Assembly (NCBI GenBank): GCA_016845175.1
Contig: JAERTD010000081.1
Location: 62,001 to 126,000 of the forward strand
Direction of reading: 5' to 3'
Length of the DNA: 64,000 nucleotides
Source of the DNA: Bacteroidota bacterium
GTDB lineage: Bacteria; Bacteroidota; Bacteroidia; Bacteroidales; F082
The notes under the pieces are model-generated. The model ran no database searches. It was not told the DNA's origin and worked only from the letters and a program-made list of their open reading frames with translations. Shown one piece after another: positions 54,198 through 64,000 of the stretch (positions within the stretch are counted from its first letter, which is position 1; each line of letters begins with the position of its first letter). Position numbers and translations under genes: made by a program.

Positions 54198-54243
54198 CGC
54201 CTCCAAAAAATAGAGGAGCTTGGTTTAAATAATTAAGAATAAT

Positions 54244-54621
54244 ATGCCAACAATACAACAGTTAGTAAGAAAAGGACGCAACAAACTTGTTGACAAGAGC
54301 AAATCACCTGCTCTGGATTCATGTCCGCAGCGTCGTGGTGTTTGTGTTAGGGTTTATACTACAACCCCTAAGAAGCCTAATTCAGCTATGCGTAAAGTAG
54401 CCAGGGTAAGACTCACAAATGGCAAAGAGGTAAATGCATACATTCCTGGTGAAGGTCACAACCTGCAGGAACACTCAATCGTTATGATTCGTGGTGGTCG
54501 TGTGAAAGATCTTCCTGGTGTTCGTTACCACATCATTCGTGGTGCTTTGGATACCTCAGGTGTAGAAGGCCGTACCCAGCGCAGATCAAAATATGGAACC
54601 AAGCGTCCAAAACAGAAATAA
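54244..54621 (+). CDS. rpsL: 30S ribosomal protein S12
   Basis: 125 residues; decoding-centre protein of the small subunit. The PNSA loop ([18 protein letters not shown]) and [13 protein letters not shown] are the sites where streptomycin resistance mutations usually fall. Both lysines are the wild-type residue, so the protein is of the sensitive type. It opens the rpsL-rpsG-fusA (str) cluster behind a -7 box and a structured leader candidate. Confidence 0.98.
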   Translation: MPTIQQLVRKGRNKLVDKSKSPALDSCPQRRGVCVRVYTTTPKKPNSAMRKVARVRLTNGKEVNAYIPGEGHNLQEHSIVMIRGGRVKDLPGVRYHIIRGALDTSGVEGRTQRRSKYGTKRPKQK

Positions 54622-54650
54622 GAAATAGAATAGCTTAATCTTGATATAAC

Positions 54651-55118
54651 ATGAGGAAAGCAAAACCAAAAAAACGGATCATCCTTCCAGACCCTAAGTT
54701 TAACGACGTTCTGGTAACAAAATTCGTAAACAACATTATGTTGCAGGGCAAAAAAAGCACTGCTTATCGTATTTTTTACGAAGCTATGGATGTGGTTGCT
54801 GAAAAAACCGGTGAAGATCCAGTTGAGGTATGGAAAAAAGCATTGGCCAACGTTACTCCTGCTGTTGAGGTAAGAAGTCGTCGTATTGGTGGTGCTACTT
54901 TTCAGATTCCTTCTGAAATTCGTGGAAGCCGCAAAATGTCCATCGGTATGAAAAACCTGATTGGATTCTCACGTAAGCGTCACGAAAAAAGTATGGGACA
55001 AAAACTAGCAGGCGAAATTATCGCCGCCCATAAAGAAGAAGGTGCTGCATTTAAGAAAAAGGAAGATACCCACCGTATGGCTGAAGCCAACAAAGCCTTC
55101 TCACATTTTAGATTCTAA
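54651..55118 (+). CDS. rpsG: 30S ribosomal protein S7
   Basis: 155 residues; nucleates assembly of the 30S head by binding 16S rRNA. Conserved [43 protein letters not shown] and the C-terminal [14 protein letters not shown] are present. It lies 29 bases after rpsL and 26 before fusA. S7 represses the str operon in E. coli; whether it does so here is unknown. Confidence 0.98.
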   Translation: MRKAKPKKRIILPDPKFNDVLVTKFVNNIMLQGKKSTAYRIFYEAMDVVAEKTGEDPVEVWKKALANVTPAVEVRSRRIGGATFQIPSEIRGSRKMSIGMKNLIGFSRKRHEKSMGQKLAGEIIAAHKEEGAAFKKKEDTHRMAEANKAFSHFRF

Positions 55119-55144
55119 TATTCGCCAGCTGAGCTAACAAACTA

Positions 55145-57262
55145 ATGAATAATACCACCAACATATCCAATAAGCTGAACTATACCCGTAATATCGGGAT
55201 TATGGCGCATATTGATGCTGGTAAAACTACAGTTACTGAGCGGATTCTCTATTATACAGGGAAGAACTACAAAATTGGTGAAGTACACGAAGGTGCTGCT
55301 ACTATGGACTGGATGGTTCAGGAGCAGGAACGCGGTATCACCATCACATCGGCTGCTACAACCGTATACTGGGATTTATTTAACAAGCAGCATAAGATTA
55401 ATATTATTGACACACCGGGTCACGTTGACTTTACCGTAGAGGTGGAGCGTTCACTCCGGGTATTGGACGGTGCTGTTGCATTGTTCTGTGCTGTGGGTGG
55501 TGTTGAGCCTCAATCCGAAACAGTATGGCGTCAGGCCGACAAATACCAGGTCCCTCGCATTAGTTTTGTGAATAAGATGGACCGTTCAGGAGCCGACTTC
55601 TTTGGTGTGATAGATCAGATAAAAGATCGTTTAGGAGCCAATCCGGTACCTATTCAAATTCCTATTGGAGCTGAAGAAGATTTCGTAGGGGTTGTGGATT
55701 TGGTTAAAGATAAGGCTTTTGTATGGGATGAGTCAGACAGAGGAACTACCATTGTTGAAGTACCCATTCCAGAAGAACTCGAAGAGGTAGCACAGAAATA
55801 CCGCATGGAATTGATTGAAGGTGTGGCTGAGGAAAGCGATGAATTGCTTGAGAAATTCATGGACGACCCTCATTCTATCACTGAAGATGAAATGATCAAT
55901 GTCATTCGTAAAGCTACCCTCAGTATGAATATCACTCCGGTAATGTGTGGATCAGCCTTTAAAAACAAAGGTGTTCAGATGTTACTGAATTCGATTATAG
56001 AATTTTTACCAAGTCCGTTGGATGTGGAAGCCGTTACCGGAATCAATCCTAAGACAGAAGTTGAGGAAATCAGAAGTGCCGATCCTAAAGATCATTTCAG
56101 TGCCCTGGCCTTTAAAATTGCAACTGATCCTTTCGTAGGACGTCTTTGCTTTTTCAGAGTGTATTCAGGAACACTAACAGCTGGTTCATATGTACTCAAT
56201 ACTTCAACAGGTAAAAAAGAACGCATCAGCCGTATCATGCAGATGCATGCCAACAAGCAGGAACCAATGGACAAGATTGAAGCCGGTGATATTGGTGCTG
56301 CAGTAGGATTTAAGAAAATCCGCACGGGTGATACATTAACCGACGAAAAACATCCTGTTGTATTAGAATCCATGAGCTTCCCTGATCCTGTGATCAGTAT
56401 TGCCATAGAGCCTAAAACACAAAAGGACATGGATAAAATGGGTGTTGCTTTGGCCAAATTGGCTGAGGAAGATCCAACGTTTAAAGTGAAGACTGATGAG
56501 GATTCAGGTCAGACTATTATTTCGGGTATGGGCGAACTCCATCTCGATATCCTTATCGATCGCTTAAAGAGGGAATTCAATGTTGAATGTAATGTTGGAA
56601 ACCCACAAGTATCATATAAAGAGGCAATCATCAGCGGTAGCGAACACAAAGAGGTTTACAAGAAACAAACTGGTGGACGCGGTAAATTTGCTGATATTCA
56701 GTTTGAATTGGGACCAACCGATGAAGGCGAAGAAGGTCTGCAATTTGTCGATGAGGTAAAAGGAGGAAACATTCCACGCGAATATATTCCTTCAGTGAAG
56801 AAAGGTTTTGAGATGGCCATGAACAATGGTATTCTTGCTGGATTCCCCATCGAGAATATGAAAGTCAGATTGTTCGACGGTTCTTATCATGCAGTGGATT
56901 CCGATCAGTTATCCTTTGAGATGGCTGCAAAAATTGGTTTCAAAAATGCTGCAAGAAAAGCCACTTCAGTATTGCTTGAGCCCATTATGAAAGTTGAAAT
57001 CGTAACACCTGATCAATATGTGGGTGATGTGACAAGTGACTTGAATAAACGCCGCGCCATTCTTGACGATATCAATGCCAAGATCGGTTTCCAGGTAGTG
57101 AAAGCAAAAGTGCCTTTGTCAGAAATGTTTGGATATGTAACTTCATTGAGAACACTCACATCGGGAAGAGCTACTTCAACCCTTGAGTTTGATAGTTACA
57201 AACAGGCACCTGAATCAATTGCTGAGGAAGTGATTAAAAAAGTTAGAGGATTTATTAGTTAA
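55145..57262 (+). CDS. fusA: Elongation factor G
   Basis: 705-residue translational GTPase that drives ribosome translocation. G1 [20 protein letters not shown]2 region [12 protein letters not shown]3 [13 protein letters not shown]4 [10 protein letters not shown], then domains II-V, ending [17 protein letters not shown] and a Val/Arg-rich tail ([12 protein letters not shown]). Full length with no insertions. Cluster order rpsL-rpsG-fusA-rpsJ leaves no tuf gene in between, unlike E. coli. Confidence 0.98.
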   Translation: MNNTTNISNKLNYTRNIGIMAHIDAGKTTVTERILYYTGKNYKIGEVHEGAATMDWMVQEQERGITITSAATTVYWDLFNKQHKINIIDTPGHVDFTVEVERSLRVLDGAVALFCAVGGVEPQSETVWRQADKYQVPRISFVNKMDRSGADFFGVIDQIKDRLGANPVPIQIPIGAEEDFVGVVDLVKDKAFVWDESDRGTTIVEVPIPEELEEVAQKYRMELIEGVAEESDELLEKFMDDPHSITEDEMINVIRKATLSMNITPVMCGSAFKNKGVQMLLNSIIEFLPSPLDVEAVTGINPKTEVEEIRSADPKDHFSALAFKIATDPFVGRLCFFRVYSGTLTAGSYVLNTSTGKKERISRIMQMHANKQEPMDKIEAGDIGAAVGFKKIRTGDTLTDEKHPVVLESMSFPDPVISIAIEPKTQKDMDKMGVALAKLAEEDPTFKVKTDEDSGQTIISGMGELHLDILIDRLKREFNVECNVGNPQVSYKEAIISGSEHKEVYKKQTGGRGKFADIQFELGPTDEGEEGLQFVDEVKGGNIPREYIPSVKKGFEMAMNNGILAGFPIENMKVRLFDGSYHAVDSDQLSFEMAAKIGFKNAARKATSVLLEPIMKVEIVTPDQYVGDVTSDLNKRRAILDDINAKIGFQVVKAKVPLSEMFGYVTSLRTLTSGRATSTLEFDSYKQAPESIAEEVIKKVRGFIS

Positions 57263-57275
57263 AACTATTATAAAG

Positions 57276-57581
57276 GTGAGCCAAAGAATTAGAATTAAAC
57301 TTAAATCGTACGATCACAATCTGGTTGATAAATCAGCAGAAAAGATCGTCAAGGCGGTAAAATCTACGGGAGCTGTAGTAAGCGGCCCGATTCCCTTACC
57401 GACTCACAAAAAGGTTTTCACTGTTAACCGTTCTACTTTTGTAAACAAAAAGTCTAGAGAACAGTTTGAGCTGAGCACTTTTAAAAGATTGATGGATGTG
57501 TATAACTCCTCATCAAAAACGATTGATTCTTTGATGAAACTGGAATTACCCAGTGGTGTTGAAGTAGAAATCAAAGTTTAA
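57276..57581 (+). CDS. rpsJ: 30S ribosomal protein S10
   Basis: 101 residues starting at GTG. It has [24 protein letters not shown], the [19 protein letters not shown] loop and EVEIKV ending that define S10. Besides its place in the 30S head it can pair with NusB in antitermination. It is 13 bases after fusA and opens the S10 section directly, with no separate promoter box recognised. Confidence 0.97.
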   Translation: MSQRIRIKLKSYDHNLVDKSAEKIVKAVKSTGAVVSGPIPLPTHKKVFTVNRSTFVNKKSREQFELSTFKRLMDVYNSSSKTIDSLMKLELPSGVEVEIKV

Positions 57582-57608
57582 CAGGACACGGTTTAAAGAA
57601 TTGTAGCA

Positions 57609-58232
57609 ATGTCAGGATTATTAGGTAAAAAAATAGGTATGACCAGCATTTATGACGAGAACGGGAAGAATATTCCTTGTACCGTTATCCAGGCTGGGCC
57701 ATGCATTGTGACTCAGGTTCGCACGAAAGATGTTGATGGTTATGAAGCCATTCAACTGGGGTTTGAGGACAAGAAAGAAAAGCATACTACAAAAGCCATG
57801 AAGGGTCATTTCGACAAGGCAGATACAACACCCAAACGATTCTTAGCGGAGTTTAGCCGTTTTGAAGAGAAAAAGAAGTTTGGTGATGTACTGACCGTTG
57901 ATGTGTTTCAGGAAGGTGAATATGTGGATGTTGTAGGTACATCTAAAGGAAAAGGTTTCCAGGGAGTTGTAAAACGTTACAACTTTAAGGGTGTGAATGA
58001 TGCTACTCACGGTCAGCATAACCGTTTGAGAGCACCAGGATCAATTGGAGCTTCTTCATATCCTTCAAGAGTATTTAAGGGTATGCGTATGGCTGGTCGC
58101 ACCGGTGGAAAACGCGTGAAGTTGATCAACCTCCAGGTAATGAAAATTATTCCTGAGAACAATGTAATCGTAGTAAAAGGAGCGGTTCCCGGTCCGAATA
58201 ATTCATTAGTAAAAATTGAAAGATGGAGTTAG
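57609..58232 (+). CDS. rplC: 50S ribosomal protein L3
   Basis: 207 residues; early 23S rRNA-binding assembly protein near the peptidyl-transferase centre. [16 protein letters not shown] starts it. [19 protein letters not shown] and [35 protein letters not shown] carry the long extension and the glutamine that is methylated in E. coli. Its end overlaps rplD by 10 bases. Confidence 0.98.
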   Translation: MSGLLGKKIGMTSIYDENGKNIPCTVIQAGPCIVTQVRTKDVDGYEAIQLGFEDKKEKHTTKAMKGHFDKADTTPKRFLAEFSRFEEKKKFGDVLTVDVFQEGEYVDVVGTSKGKGFQGVVKRYNFKGVNDATHGQHNRLRAPGSIGASSYPSRVFKGMRMAGRTGGKRVKLINLQVMKIIPENNVIVVKGAVPGPNNSLVKIERWS

Positions 58233-58852
58233 TAGTTCATAAGATTAACGGTGAAGTTACCGATAGGAAGGTTCAGCTAGAAGAGTCCATCTTTGGAATT
58301 GAGCCCAACGATCACGCCATATATCTTGATGCCAAGCATTATATGGCCAACCAACGTCAGGGCACCCATGATTCCAAGGAAAGAAGCGATATAATTGGGA
58401 GCACACGTAAGATCAAACGTCAAAAGGGTACCGGTACAGCTCGTGCAGGTAGCATCAAAAACCCTTTGTTCAGAGGCGGTGGACGCGTATTCGGACCACA
58501 CCCACGTTCTTACGATATGAAACTGAATAAAAAGCTGAAAAGACTGGCTCGTAAATCAGCCTTGACTTATAAAGCCAAAGAAGAAGGAATCATTGTAGTG
58601 GAAGATTTTAAAATGGAAGTTCCTAAAACTAAGGAGTATGCTTCGATTCTTAGCAATCTGAAACTCGACGGAAAAAGAACCCTTATGGTATTGAATGATT
58701 CAGACAGCAACATTTATTTGTCAGCCAGAAACCTGGAACAGACAAAAGTGGTGAGGGCTGATTCTTTAAATACATATGAGATTTTAAAAGCCAATACGAT
58801 CGTTCTGGTGGAAAGCTCTGTAAAGACTATCCAGGATGGATTCTCAAAATAA
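58223..58852 (+). CDS. rplD: 50S ribosomal protein L4
   Basis: 209 residues; exit-tunnel protein. Its extended loop [45 protein letters not shown] lines the tunnel constriction where macrolides bind. The start overlaps the rplC stop by 10 bases, implying coupled translation. In E. coli L4 represses this operon; no such leader was recognised here. Confidence 0.97.
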   Translation: MELVVHKINGEVTDRKVQLEESIFGIEPNDHAIYLDAKHYMANQRQGTHDSKERSDIIGSTRKIKRQKGTGTARAGSIKNPLFRGGGRVFGPHPRSYDMKLNKKLKRLARKSALTYKAKEEGIIVVEDFKMEVPKTKEYASILSNLKLDGKRTLMVLNDSDSNIYLSARNLEQTKVVRADSLNTYEILKANTIVLVESSVKTIQDGFSK

Positions 58853-58867
58853 TAAATCTGAAAGAAG

Positions 58868-59158
58868 ATGGGTGTAATATTTAAACCGGTGATTACAGAG
58901 AAGATGACTGACAAGGGCGACAAGCTCAATCAGTTTGGATTTATCGTCAGTAAAGATGCCAACAAATTGCAGATTAAAACTGAAGTAGAAGATCTTTACG
59001 GTGTGCAGGTACTTTCTGTAAACACTATGAATTACGCAGGTAAAAGGAAATCACGTTTTACAAAATCAGGCGTTATTTCTGGTAAAACAAAAGCCTTTAA
59101 AAAAGCTATCGTAACATTAGCTGAAGGAGAAACAATTGATTTTTTTAGCAACATTTAG
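58868..59158 (+). CDS. rplW: 50S ribosomal protein L23
   Basis: 96 residues; sits at the tunnel exit and docks trigger factor and SRP. Conserved [30 protein letters not shown] and the [27 protein letters not shown] rRNA-binding region. It has the short form without a long C-terminal tail. Fifteen bases separate it from rplD and 5 from rplB. Confidence 0.97.
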   Translation: MGVIFKPVITEKMTDKGDKLNQFGFIVSKDANKLQIKTEVEDLYGVQVLSVNTMNYAGKRKSRFTKSGVISGKTKAFKKAIVTLAEGETIDFFSNI

Positions 59159-59163
59159 GTATA

Positions 59164-59988
59164 ATGGCTCTGAAAAAATATAAACCGACAACACCAGGTC
59201 AGCGTTTTAAGATCATAAGCGCTTTCGATGATATTACAACTGGTAAACCTGAAAAGAGTTTATTGGCTGGTAAAAAAAGTACTGGTGGCAGAAACAATGA
59301 AGGAAGAATGACCATCCGTAACGTAGGTGGTGGTCACAAACAGAAATACAGAATTATCGACTTTAAAAGAGATAAAGAAGGTATTCCAGCCAAGGTGAAG
59401 ACCATTGAGTATGATCCCAACCGTACGGCTCGTATCGCTTTACTTTTTTATGCCGATGGTGAGAAGCGCTATATCGTAGCTCCTCATGGGTTGAAAGTTG
59501 GTCAGGAGTTGGTATCCGGTAAGGGTGTAGCTCCCGAAGTAGGTAATACCATGTATTTAAGTGAGGTTCCTTTTGGTACAATCATTCATAATATAGAACT
59601 TCGTCCTGGACAGGGTGCAAAAATGGCTAGAAGTGCTGGTTCATACGCACAGTTAACCACTCGTGAAGGAAAATTTGCAATCATCAAATTGCCTTCAGGT
59701 GAAACTCGTATGATTCTTCAGACCTGTAAAGCCACCATTGGTATGGTGTCTAACATCGACCATAGCCTTGAGAAATCAGGAAAAGCCGGACGTAGCCGTT
59801 GGTTAGGTCGTCGTCCAAGAGTTCGTGGTGTAGCCATGAACCCTGTGGATCACCCAATGGGTGGTGGTGAAGGTAGAGCTTCTGGTGGACACCCACGTTC
59901 ACGCAAAGGCCTCCCAGCTAAGGGTTACAGAACCCGCGCCAAGAAGAAGGCTTCGAATAAATATATTATCGAAAAGAGAAAGAAATAA
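59164..59988 (+). CDS. rplB: 50S ribosomal protein L2
   Basis: 274 residues; binds domain IV of 23S rRNA and is needed for subunit joining and peptidyl transfer. [29 protein letters not shown] at the N-terminus and [26 protein letters not shown] at the C-terminus are near-universal blocks, with the catalytic-centre His in DHPMGGGEG. Confidence 0.98.
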   Translation: MALKKYKPTTPGQRFKIISAFDDITTGKPEKSLLAGKKSTGGRNNEGRMTIRNVGGGHKQKYRIIDFKRDKEGIPAKVKTIEYDPNRTARIALLFYADGEKRYIVAPHGLKVGQELVSGKGVAPEVGNTMYLSEVPFGTIIHNIELRPGQGAKMARSAGSYAQLTTREGKFAIIKLPSGETRMILQTCKATIGMVSNIDHSLEKSGKAGRSRWLGRRPRVRGVAMNPVDHPMGGGEGRASGGHPRSRKGLPAKGYRTRAKKKASNKYIIEKRKK

Positions 59989-60013
59989 TTACTGAACGTT
60001 AAGAGAAACTGAT

Positions 60014-60292
60014 ATGAGCCGTTCGTTAAAAAAAGGACCATACATCGATATAAAACTCGAAAAGAAGGTATTGGCAAATGTTGATTCAGAAAAAAAGACC
60101 GTGATTAAAACCTGGTCAAGAGCATCTATGATCTCTCCTGATTTTGTAGGCCAAACCATCGCTGTACACAATGGAAACAAATTCATCCCTGTATATGTGA
60201 CTGAAAATATGGTAGGTCATAAACTGGGTGAGTTTGCTCCAACTCGTTTGTTCAGAGGTCATGCAGGTAATAAGAATAAAGGAAGTAAATAA
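60014..60292 (+). CDS. rpsS: 30S ribosomal protein S19
   Basis: 92 residues; sits on the 30S head beside S13 and contacts tRNA and the 50S bridge. [12 protein letters not shown] begins it, [44 protein letters not shown] follows. A basic tail ([12 protein letters not shown]) ends it. Confidence 0.98.
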   Translation: MSRSLKKGPYIDIKLEKKVLANVDSEKKTVIKTWSRASMISPDFVGQTIAVHNGNKFIPVYVTENMVGHKLGEFAPTRLFRGHAGNKNKGSK

Positions 60293-60303
60293 AGCGCAGA
60301 ATA

Positions 60304-60744
60304 ATGGGATCTAGAAAACATATAAGTGCTGAAAAGCGTAAAGAAGAGCGCAAGACTAAATATTTTGCCAGACTTCGCAATGTACCCACATCACCACGTA
60401 AGATGCGTCTTGTTGCAGATATGGTAAGGGGTAAAGATGTAGAAGAGGCATTAGCCATGTTACAACACACCAGTAAAGAAGCTGCCGGCAGAGTATATAA
60501 ACTGCTCCGCTCAGCCATTGCAAACTGGGAAGTGAAAAACGAAGGTGCTCGTATTGAAGATAACCAATTGTACATCAAAGAAATTATGGTCGATAGCGGT
60601 AGAATGCTGAAACGCATCCAGCCTGCACCACAAGGTAGGGCTCACCGTATCAGAAAAAGATCAAACCATGTGACTTTGGTACTGGGCAACCGTGTTGAAG
60701 CAGAAGTTGTAGTAGAGGAAAACGAAAACGCCAAAAGCGAATAA
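60304..60744 (+). CDS. rplV: 50S ribosomal protein L22
   Basis: 146 residues; tunnel-lining protein whose beta-hairpin includes [28 protein letters not shown]. The N-terminal helix has [33 protein letters not shown]. It carries an extra acidic C-terminal tail ([10 protein letters not shown]) beyond the E. coli length of 110, as many relatives do. Confidence 0.97.
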   Translation: MGSRKHISAEKRKEERKTKYFARLRNVPTSPRKMRLVADMVRGKDVEEALAMLQHTSKEAAGRVYKLLRSAIANWEVKNEGARIEDNQLYIKEIMVDSGRMLKRIQPAPQGRAHRIRKRSNHVTLVLGNRVEAEVVVEENENAKSE

Positions 60745-60765
60745 TTATAAAACAATATTATACTA

Positions 60766-61488
60766 ATGGGACAAAAGACTAATCCAATAGGGCTAAGGCT
60801 AGGAATCATCAAAGGATGGGATTCTTACTGGTTTGGAGGAAAAAATTTCTCAGGTAAGCTTGTTGAAGACGATAAGATCAGAAAATATTTGAATGCACGT
60901 CTTGCTAAAGCAGGTGTATCCCGTATCATGATTGAGCGTACCCTAAAACTGGTTACAGTTACCATTTTTACCGCACGTCCGGGTATTATTATCGGAAAAG
61001 GTGGTCAGGAAGTTGACAAACTGAAAGAAGAGTTGAAGAAACTGACCGGTATAGATGTTCAGATTAATATTTCTGAAATCAGAAGACCTGAATTGGATGC
61101 TAAAATCGTTGGTACCAATATTGCCAAACAAATTGAAGGAAGAATCTCTTTCCGTCGTGCCATCAAAACTTCCATCGCCTCAAGTATGCGTTTGGGTGCC
61201 GAAGGAATTAAAGTGGTTATCTCAGGTCGTTTGGGTGGTGCTGAAATGGCACGTAGCGAAATTTATAAAGAAGGTCGTATACCCTTGCATACCCTCAGAG
61301 CCGATATCGATTATTCATTGGTGGAAGCACATACTACTTACGGTAGAATTGGAATTAAAGTTTGGATTTTTAAAGGAGAAATTTACGGTAAACCAGAATT
61401 GGTACCTACAACCATCGGTGGTGGCAGTCAGAAAGGACGCCCAAATTCACCAAAAGGTAATGCAGGACGCCAGAGAAGGAGAAGATAA
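60766..61488 (+). CDS. rpsC: 30S ribosomal protein S3
   Basis: 240 residues; mRNA-entry protein with helicase activity. The type II KH domain is recognisable at [25 protein letters not shown]. The C-terminal domain holds [28 protein letters not shown] and [17 protein letters not shown] short glycine- and arginine-rich tail ends it. Confidence 0.98.
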   Translation: MGQKTNPIGLRLGIIKGWDSYWFGGKNFSGKLVEDDKIRKYLNARLAKAGVSRIMIERTLKLVTVTIFTARPGIIIGKGGQEVDKLKEELKKLTGIDVQINISEIRRPELDAKIVGTNIAKQIEGRISFRRAIKTSIASSMRLGAEGIKVVISGRLGGAEMARSEIYKEGRIPLHTLRADIDYSLVEAHTTYGRIGIKVWIFKGEIYGKPELVPTTIGGGSQKGRPNSPKGNAGRQRRRR

Positions 61489-61525
61489 AAACCGTAAGTC
61501 GATAATTTTTAAATAGAAAATAGGC

Positions 61526-61945
61526 ATGTTACAACCTAAAAAATCAAAATACAGGAAGCAGCAAAAAGGGATGATGAAGGGGAACGCCGGTAGGGGTCAC
61601 CAATTGGCCTTCGGATCCTTCGGAATCAAAACCCTAGAGGAAGGTTGGATAACCTCCCGTCAACTTGAAGCTGCACGTCAGGCTGTTACCCGTTATATGA
61701 AACGTGAAGGACAGATCTGGATTAGGATTTTCCCTGACAAACCAGTTACCAAAAAACCTGCAGAGGTACGTATGGGTAAAGGTAAAGGTGCTCCTGAGTA
61801 TTTCGTAGCTCGTGTAACCCCAGGCAGAATTATGTTCGAAGCTGAAGGTGTACCAGTAGAAGTTGCAAAAGAAGCTTTGAGACTTGCTGCTCAGAAGTTG
61901 CCCGTAACCACGAAATTTGTTGTAAGAAGAGATTACACATCTTAG
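61526..61945 (+). CDS. rplP: 50S ribosomal protein L16
   Basis: 139 residues; contacts the A-site tRNA elbow. [15 protein letters not shown] starts it. [55 protein letters not shown] and [24 protein letters not shown] are conserved. It lies 37 bases after rpsC. Confidence 0.98.
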   Translation: MLQPKKSKYRKQQKGMMKGNAGRGHQLAFGSFGIKTLEEGWITSRQLEAARQAVTRYMKREGQIWIRIFPDKPVTKKPAEVRMGKGKGAPEYFVARVTPGRIMFEAEGVPVEVAKEALRLAAQKLPVTTKFVVRRDYTS

Positions 61946-61956
61946 TAAAAATATAG

Positions 61957-62166
61957 ATGATGAAACAGGAAGTTATTAAAGAGCTTAGCACAGCTGATAT
62001 TCACGAAAGACTCGAAGAGGAGCAAAAACATCTAACCAAGTTGAAGCTCAACCATGCCGTGTCTCCATTGGAAAATCCGCATCAAATAAGCGAAAACAGG
62101 AAAACTATTGCAAGACTGAAGACCGAACTGAGGCGTAGGATTGCTGAAGAAAATAACAATAAGTAG
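61957..62166 (+). CDS. rpmC: 50S ribosomal protein L29
   Basis: 69 residues; two long helices at the tunnel exit ([54 protein letters not shown]). Two ATGs in tandem (61957 and 61960) could start it, a difference of one residue. Confidence 0.95.
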   Translation: MMKQEVIKELSTADIHERLEEEQKHLTKLKLNHAVSPLENPHQISENRKTIARLKTELRRRIAEENNNK

Positions 62167-62174
62167 TCAGGACA

Positions 62175-62432
62175 ATGGAAAAAAGAAACCTAAGGAAAGA
62201 AAGAACAGGACTGGTTGTCAGTAACAAAATGGACAAATCCATTGTTGTTCAAATCGAGCGCCGTTTCAGACATGCTGTTTACGGAAAGTTCATTAAGAAA
62301 ACCAATAAGTTCGTTGCTCACGACGAGGAAAATGACTGCAACATCGGTGATACCGTTCGCATCATGGAAACCAGACCATTGAGCAAGAATAAGAATTGGA
62401 GATTAGTAGAAATAATTGAAAGAGCTAAATAG
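62175..62432 (+). CDS. rpsQ: 30S ribosomal protein S17
   Basis: 85 residues; OB-fold primary 16S binder: [65 protein letters not shown]. It lies 8 bases after rpmC and 2 before rplN. Confidence 0.97.
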   Translation: MEKRNLRKERTGLVVSNKMDKSIVVQIERRFRHAVYGKFIKKTNKFVAHDEENDCNIGDTVRIMETRPLSKNKNWRLVEIIERAK

Positions 62433-62434
62433 CC

Positions 62435-62803
62435 ATGATACAACAAGAATCAAAACTTGCTGTTGCTGATAACAGCGGAGCCAAAGAGGTGCTTTGCATC
62501 AGGGTGCTAGGCGGAACCAAGAGGCGTTATGCTTCCATAGGTGACCAGATCGTAGTGACTGTTAAAAATGCTATGCCTTCTGGTAATATTAAAAAAGGAG
62601 CTGTAACAAGAGCTGTTGTAGTTCGAACCAAAAAAGAAGTACGCAGAAACGATGGATCTTATATCCGTTTCGATGACAATGCTGTGGTACTCTTAAATCA
62701 GGCAGGTGAAATGGTAGGTACCCGTATTTTCGGACCAGTTGCCCGTGAACTGCGTGAGAAACAGTATATGAAAATTGTATCACTTGCACCAGAAGTGCTT
62801 TAA
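62435..62803 (+). CDS. rplN: 50S ribosomal protein L14
   Basis: 122 residues; beta-barrel at the subunit interface and binding site for RsfS-type silencing factors. [27 protein letters not shown] and [28 protein letters not shown] are near-universal. It starts 2 bases after the rpsQ stop. Confidence 0.98.
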   Translation: MIQQESKLAVADNSGAKEVLCIRVLGGTKRRYASIGDQIVVTVKNAMPSGNIKKGAVTRAVVVRTKKEVRRNDGSYIRFDDNAVVLLNQAGEMVGTRIFGPVARELREKQYMKIVSLAPEVL

Positions 62804-62821
62804 TATTAGAAAGATTTAGTT

Positions 62822-63142
62822 ATGACTAAGTTGCGAATAAAAAAAGGTGATAATGTGATGGTGATTGCTGGTAACAGTAAAGGACAATCAGGACGTGTTC
62901 TTGTTATCGATAAAGAAAAATCACGCGCCATAGTCGAAGGTGTGAACCTCATTTCAAAACACACCAAGCCAAACGCTAACAACCCAAAAGGTGGTATCGT
63001 AAAACAGGAATCCGCTGTTCATATCTCTAATTTGATGGTTGTTGATAAAGCCGGTGCCCCTTCCCGCGTTGGAAAACGTGTGGACGAGAAAACCGGAAAA
63101 TCAGTACGTTTCTTTAAAAAATCAGGGGAGGTAATTAAGTAA
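62822..63142 (+). CDS. rplX: 50S ribosomal protein L24
   Basis: 106 residues; initiates 50S assembly. The KOW motif is [27 protein letters not shown], then [36 protein letters not shown]. Its last base is shared with the rplE start (TAATG), suggesting coupled translation. Confidence 0.97.
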   Translation: MTKLRIKKGDNVMVIAGNSKGQSGRVLVIDKEKSRAIVEGVNLISKHTKPNANNPKGGIVKQESAVHISNLMVVDKAGAPSRVGKRVDEKTGKSVRFFKKSGEVIK

Positions 63143-63702
63143 TGAGCTATCAACCAAGATTACAACAAAAATACAAAGAGGAGATCATTCCTGCTTTAGT
63201 CAAACAGTTTGAATATAAAACTGTTATGCAGGTTCCTAAGTTGACAAAGATCGCTATCAACCAGGGTATTGGTGATGCACTTACCGATAAAAAACTGATT
63301 GATGTTGGGATTGCTGAAATGACTGCCATTACCGGTCAGAAAGCTGTTCCTACAGTTTCTAAGCGTGACGTCTCAAACTTTAAACTAAGAAAAGGAAATC
63401 CAATTGGTGCTCGCGTAACCCTAAGAGGTGAGAGAATGTATGAGTTTTTAGACAGACTCGTTTCAGTGGCTCTTCCACGTGTACGTGACTTCAGAGGTAT
63501 CAATGACAAAGGATTTGATGGCCGCGGAAATTACACTTTTGGTGTAACTGAGCAGTTGATTTTCCCAGAAATCGATATCGATAAAGTAACCAAAATCAAT
63601 GGTATGGATGTAACCTTTGTTACTACCGCTACCACTGACCAGGAAGCACTTGCTTTACTCAAGGAATTCGGATTACCATTTAAAAACCAAAAAAAACAAT
63701 AA
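63142..63702 (+). CDS. rplE: 50S ribosomal protein L5
   Basis: 186 residues; binds 5S rRNA and contacts the P-site t[15 protein letters not shown] strand, [57 protein letters not shown] and [34 protein letters not shown] are diagnostic. Confidence 0.98.
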   Translation: MSYQPRLQQKYKEEIIPALVKQFEYKTVMQVPKLTKIAINQGIGDALTDKKLIDVGIAEMTAITGQKAVPTVSKRDVSNFKLRKGNPIGARVTLRGERMYEFLDRLVSVALPRVRDFRGINDKGFDGRGNYTFGVTEQLIFPEIDIDKVTKINGMDVTFVTTATTDQEALALLKEFGLPFKNQKKQ

Positions 63703-63705
63703 CTC

Positions 63706-63975
63706 ATGGCAAAAGAGTCGATGAAAGCGCGTGAGCGCAAAAGACAAAAAATGGTCGAGAAATATGCTGCCAAACGTGCTGCACTTCTTGAAGCCGGAGA
63801 TTATGAAGGACTTCAAAAACTGCCTAAAAACGCATCACCAGTACGCTTGCACAACCGTTGTCAGCTGTCTGGACGTCCAAAAGGCTATATGCGTCAGTTT
63901 GGCGTCTCGCGTATTAATTTCCGCGAAATGGCATTAAAAGGTTTGATTCCAGGAGTGAAAAAAGCCAGTTGGTAA
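63706..63975 (+). CDS. rpsN: 30S ribosomal protein S14
   Basis: 89 residues. [43 protein letters not shown] is the rRNA-binding C-terminal block. The four cysteines of the zinc-binding form are absent (only one Cys), so this is the zinc-independent long-type S14. rpsH and further spc genes probably continue past the window edge. Confidence 0.97.
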   Translation: MAKESMKARERKRQKMVEKYAAKRAALLEAGDYEGLQKLPKNASPVRLHNRCQLSGRPKGYMRQFGVSRINFREMALKGLIPGVKKASW

Positions 63976-64000
63976 AAATTAATTAAAAAGTATTGTTAGA

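Noticed and set aside
61055..61516. 153-codon plus-strand frame
   Set aside because: It is a shifted frame inside rpsC, which is clearly the real gene.

Overview
The window looks like a chromosomal segment of a Bacteroidota bacterium, probably in or near the Bacteroidales/Marinilabiliales. The evidence is of several kinds. Many gene starts are preceded by the phylum's -7 promoter box TAnnTTTG, and Shine-Dalgarno sequences are mostly absent. Three secreted proteins end in type IX secretion (T9SS) sorting domains. A TonB receptor is paired with a DUF4249 lipoprotein. SecD and SecF are fused, and DUF4290 and DUF5606 proteins, typical of the phylum, are present. Codon usage looks uniform, apart from a small transposase island near 13 kb.

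Layout. 1-8.8 kb: a glycosyltransferase cut by the window edge, murB, an aquaporin/DUF4440/DsrE operon, a membrane-anchored reductive-dehalogenase-like protein followed by a carbon-nitrogen hydrolase, an SRPBCC protein, an alpha/beta hydrolase and an iron alcohol dehydrogenase. 8.8-13 kb: pyrD-pyrK, DUF5606, a ZIP metal transporter and a repeat-containing lipoprotein. 12.9-13.8 kb: a REP-associated tyrosine transposase (RAYT) between hairpin repeats. 13.9-26.5 kb: an MsbA-like exporter, purB, a C25 (gingipain-family) protease with a T9SS signal, DUF4249 plus TonB receptor, and a lipoprotein. 26.5-36.8 kb: rhomboid protease, POT transporter, helix-hairpin-helix protein, sodium symporter with a very short MetS-like subunit, GT4 glycosyltransferase, two secreted peptidases, a degenerate receiver protein and purM. 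36.8-53.6 kb: a PorE-like OmpA-family protein, tatA, secDF, a secreted SGNH hydrolase, an ABC-2 exporter, grpE-dnaJ, murA, DUF4290 and a UvrD/PcrA helicase. 54.2-64 kb: the str and S10/spc ribosomal clusters (rpsL to rpsN), all on the plus strand, still running at the window edge.

How they fit together. Housekeeping functions dominate: cell wall (murA, murB), pyrimidines and purines (pyrD/K, purB, purM), chaperones, secretion (Sec, Tat) and translation. The envelope theme is typical of the phylum: Sec and T9SS export, surface peptidases, and TonB uptake.

Most unusual points: the RAYT with its paired hairpins; a strongly structured candidate RNA leader before rpsL lying between two -7 boxes; MurA with Asp in place of the fosfomycin-target Cys; a receiver domain with Glu at the phosphorylation site; a possible degenerate retropepsin-like tail on the PorE-like protein; and the reductive-dehalogenase-like protein. 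I found no tRNA, rRNA, prophage or CRISPR array.
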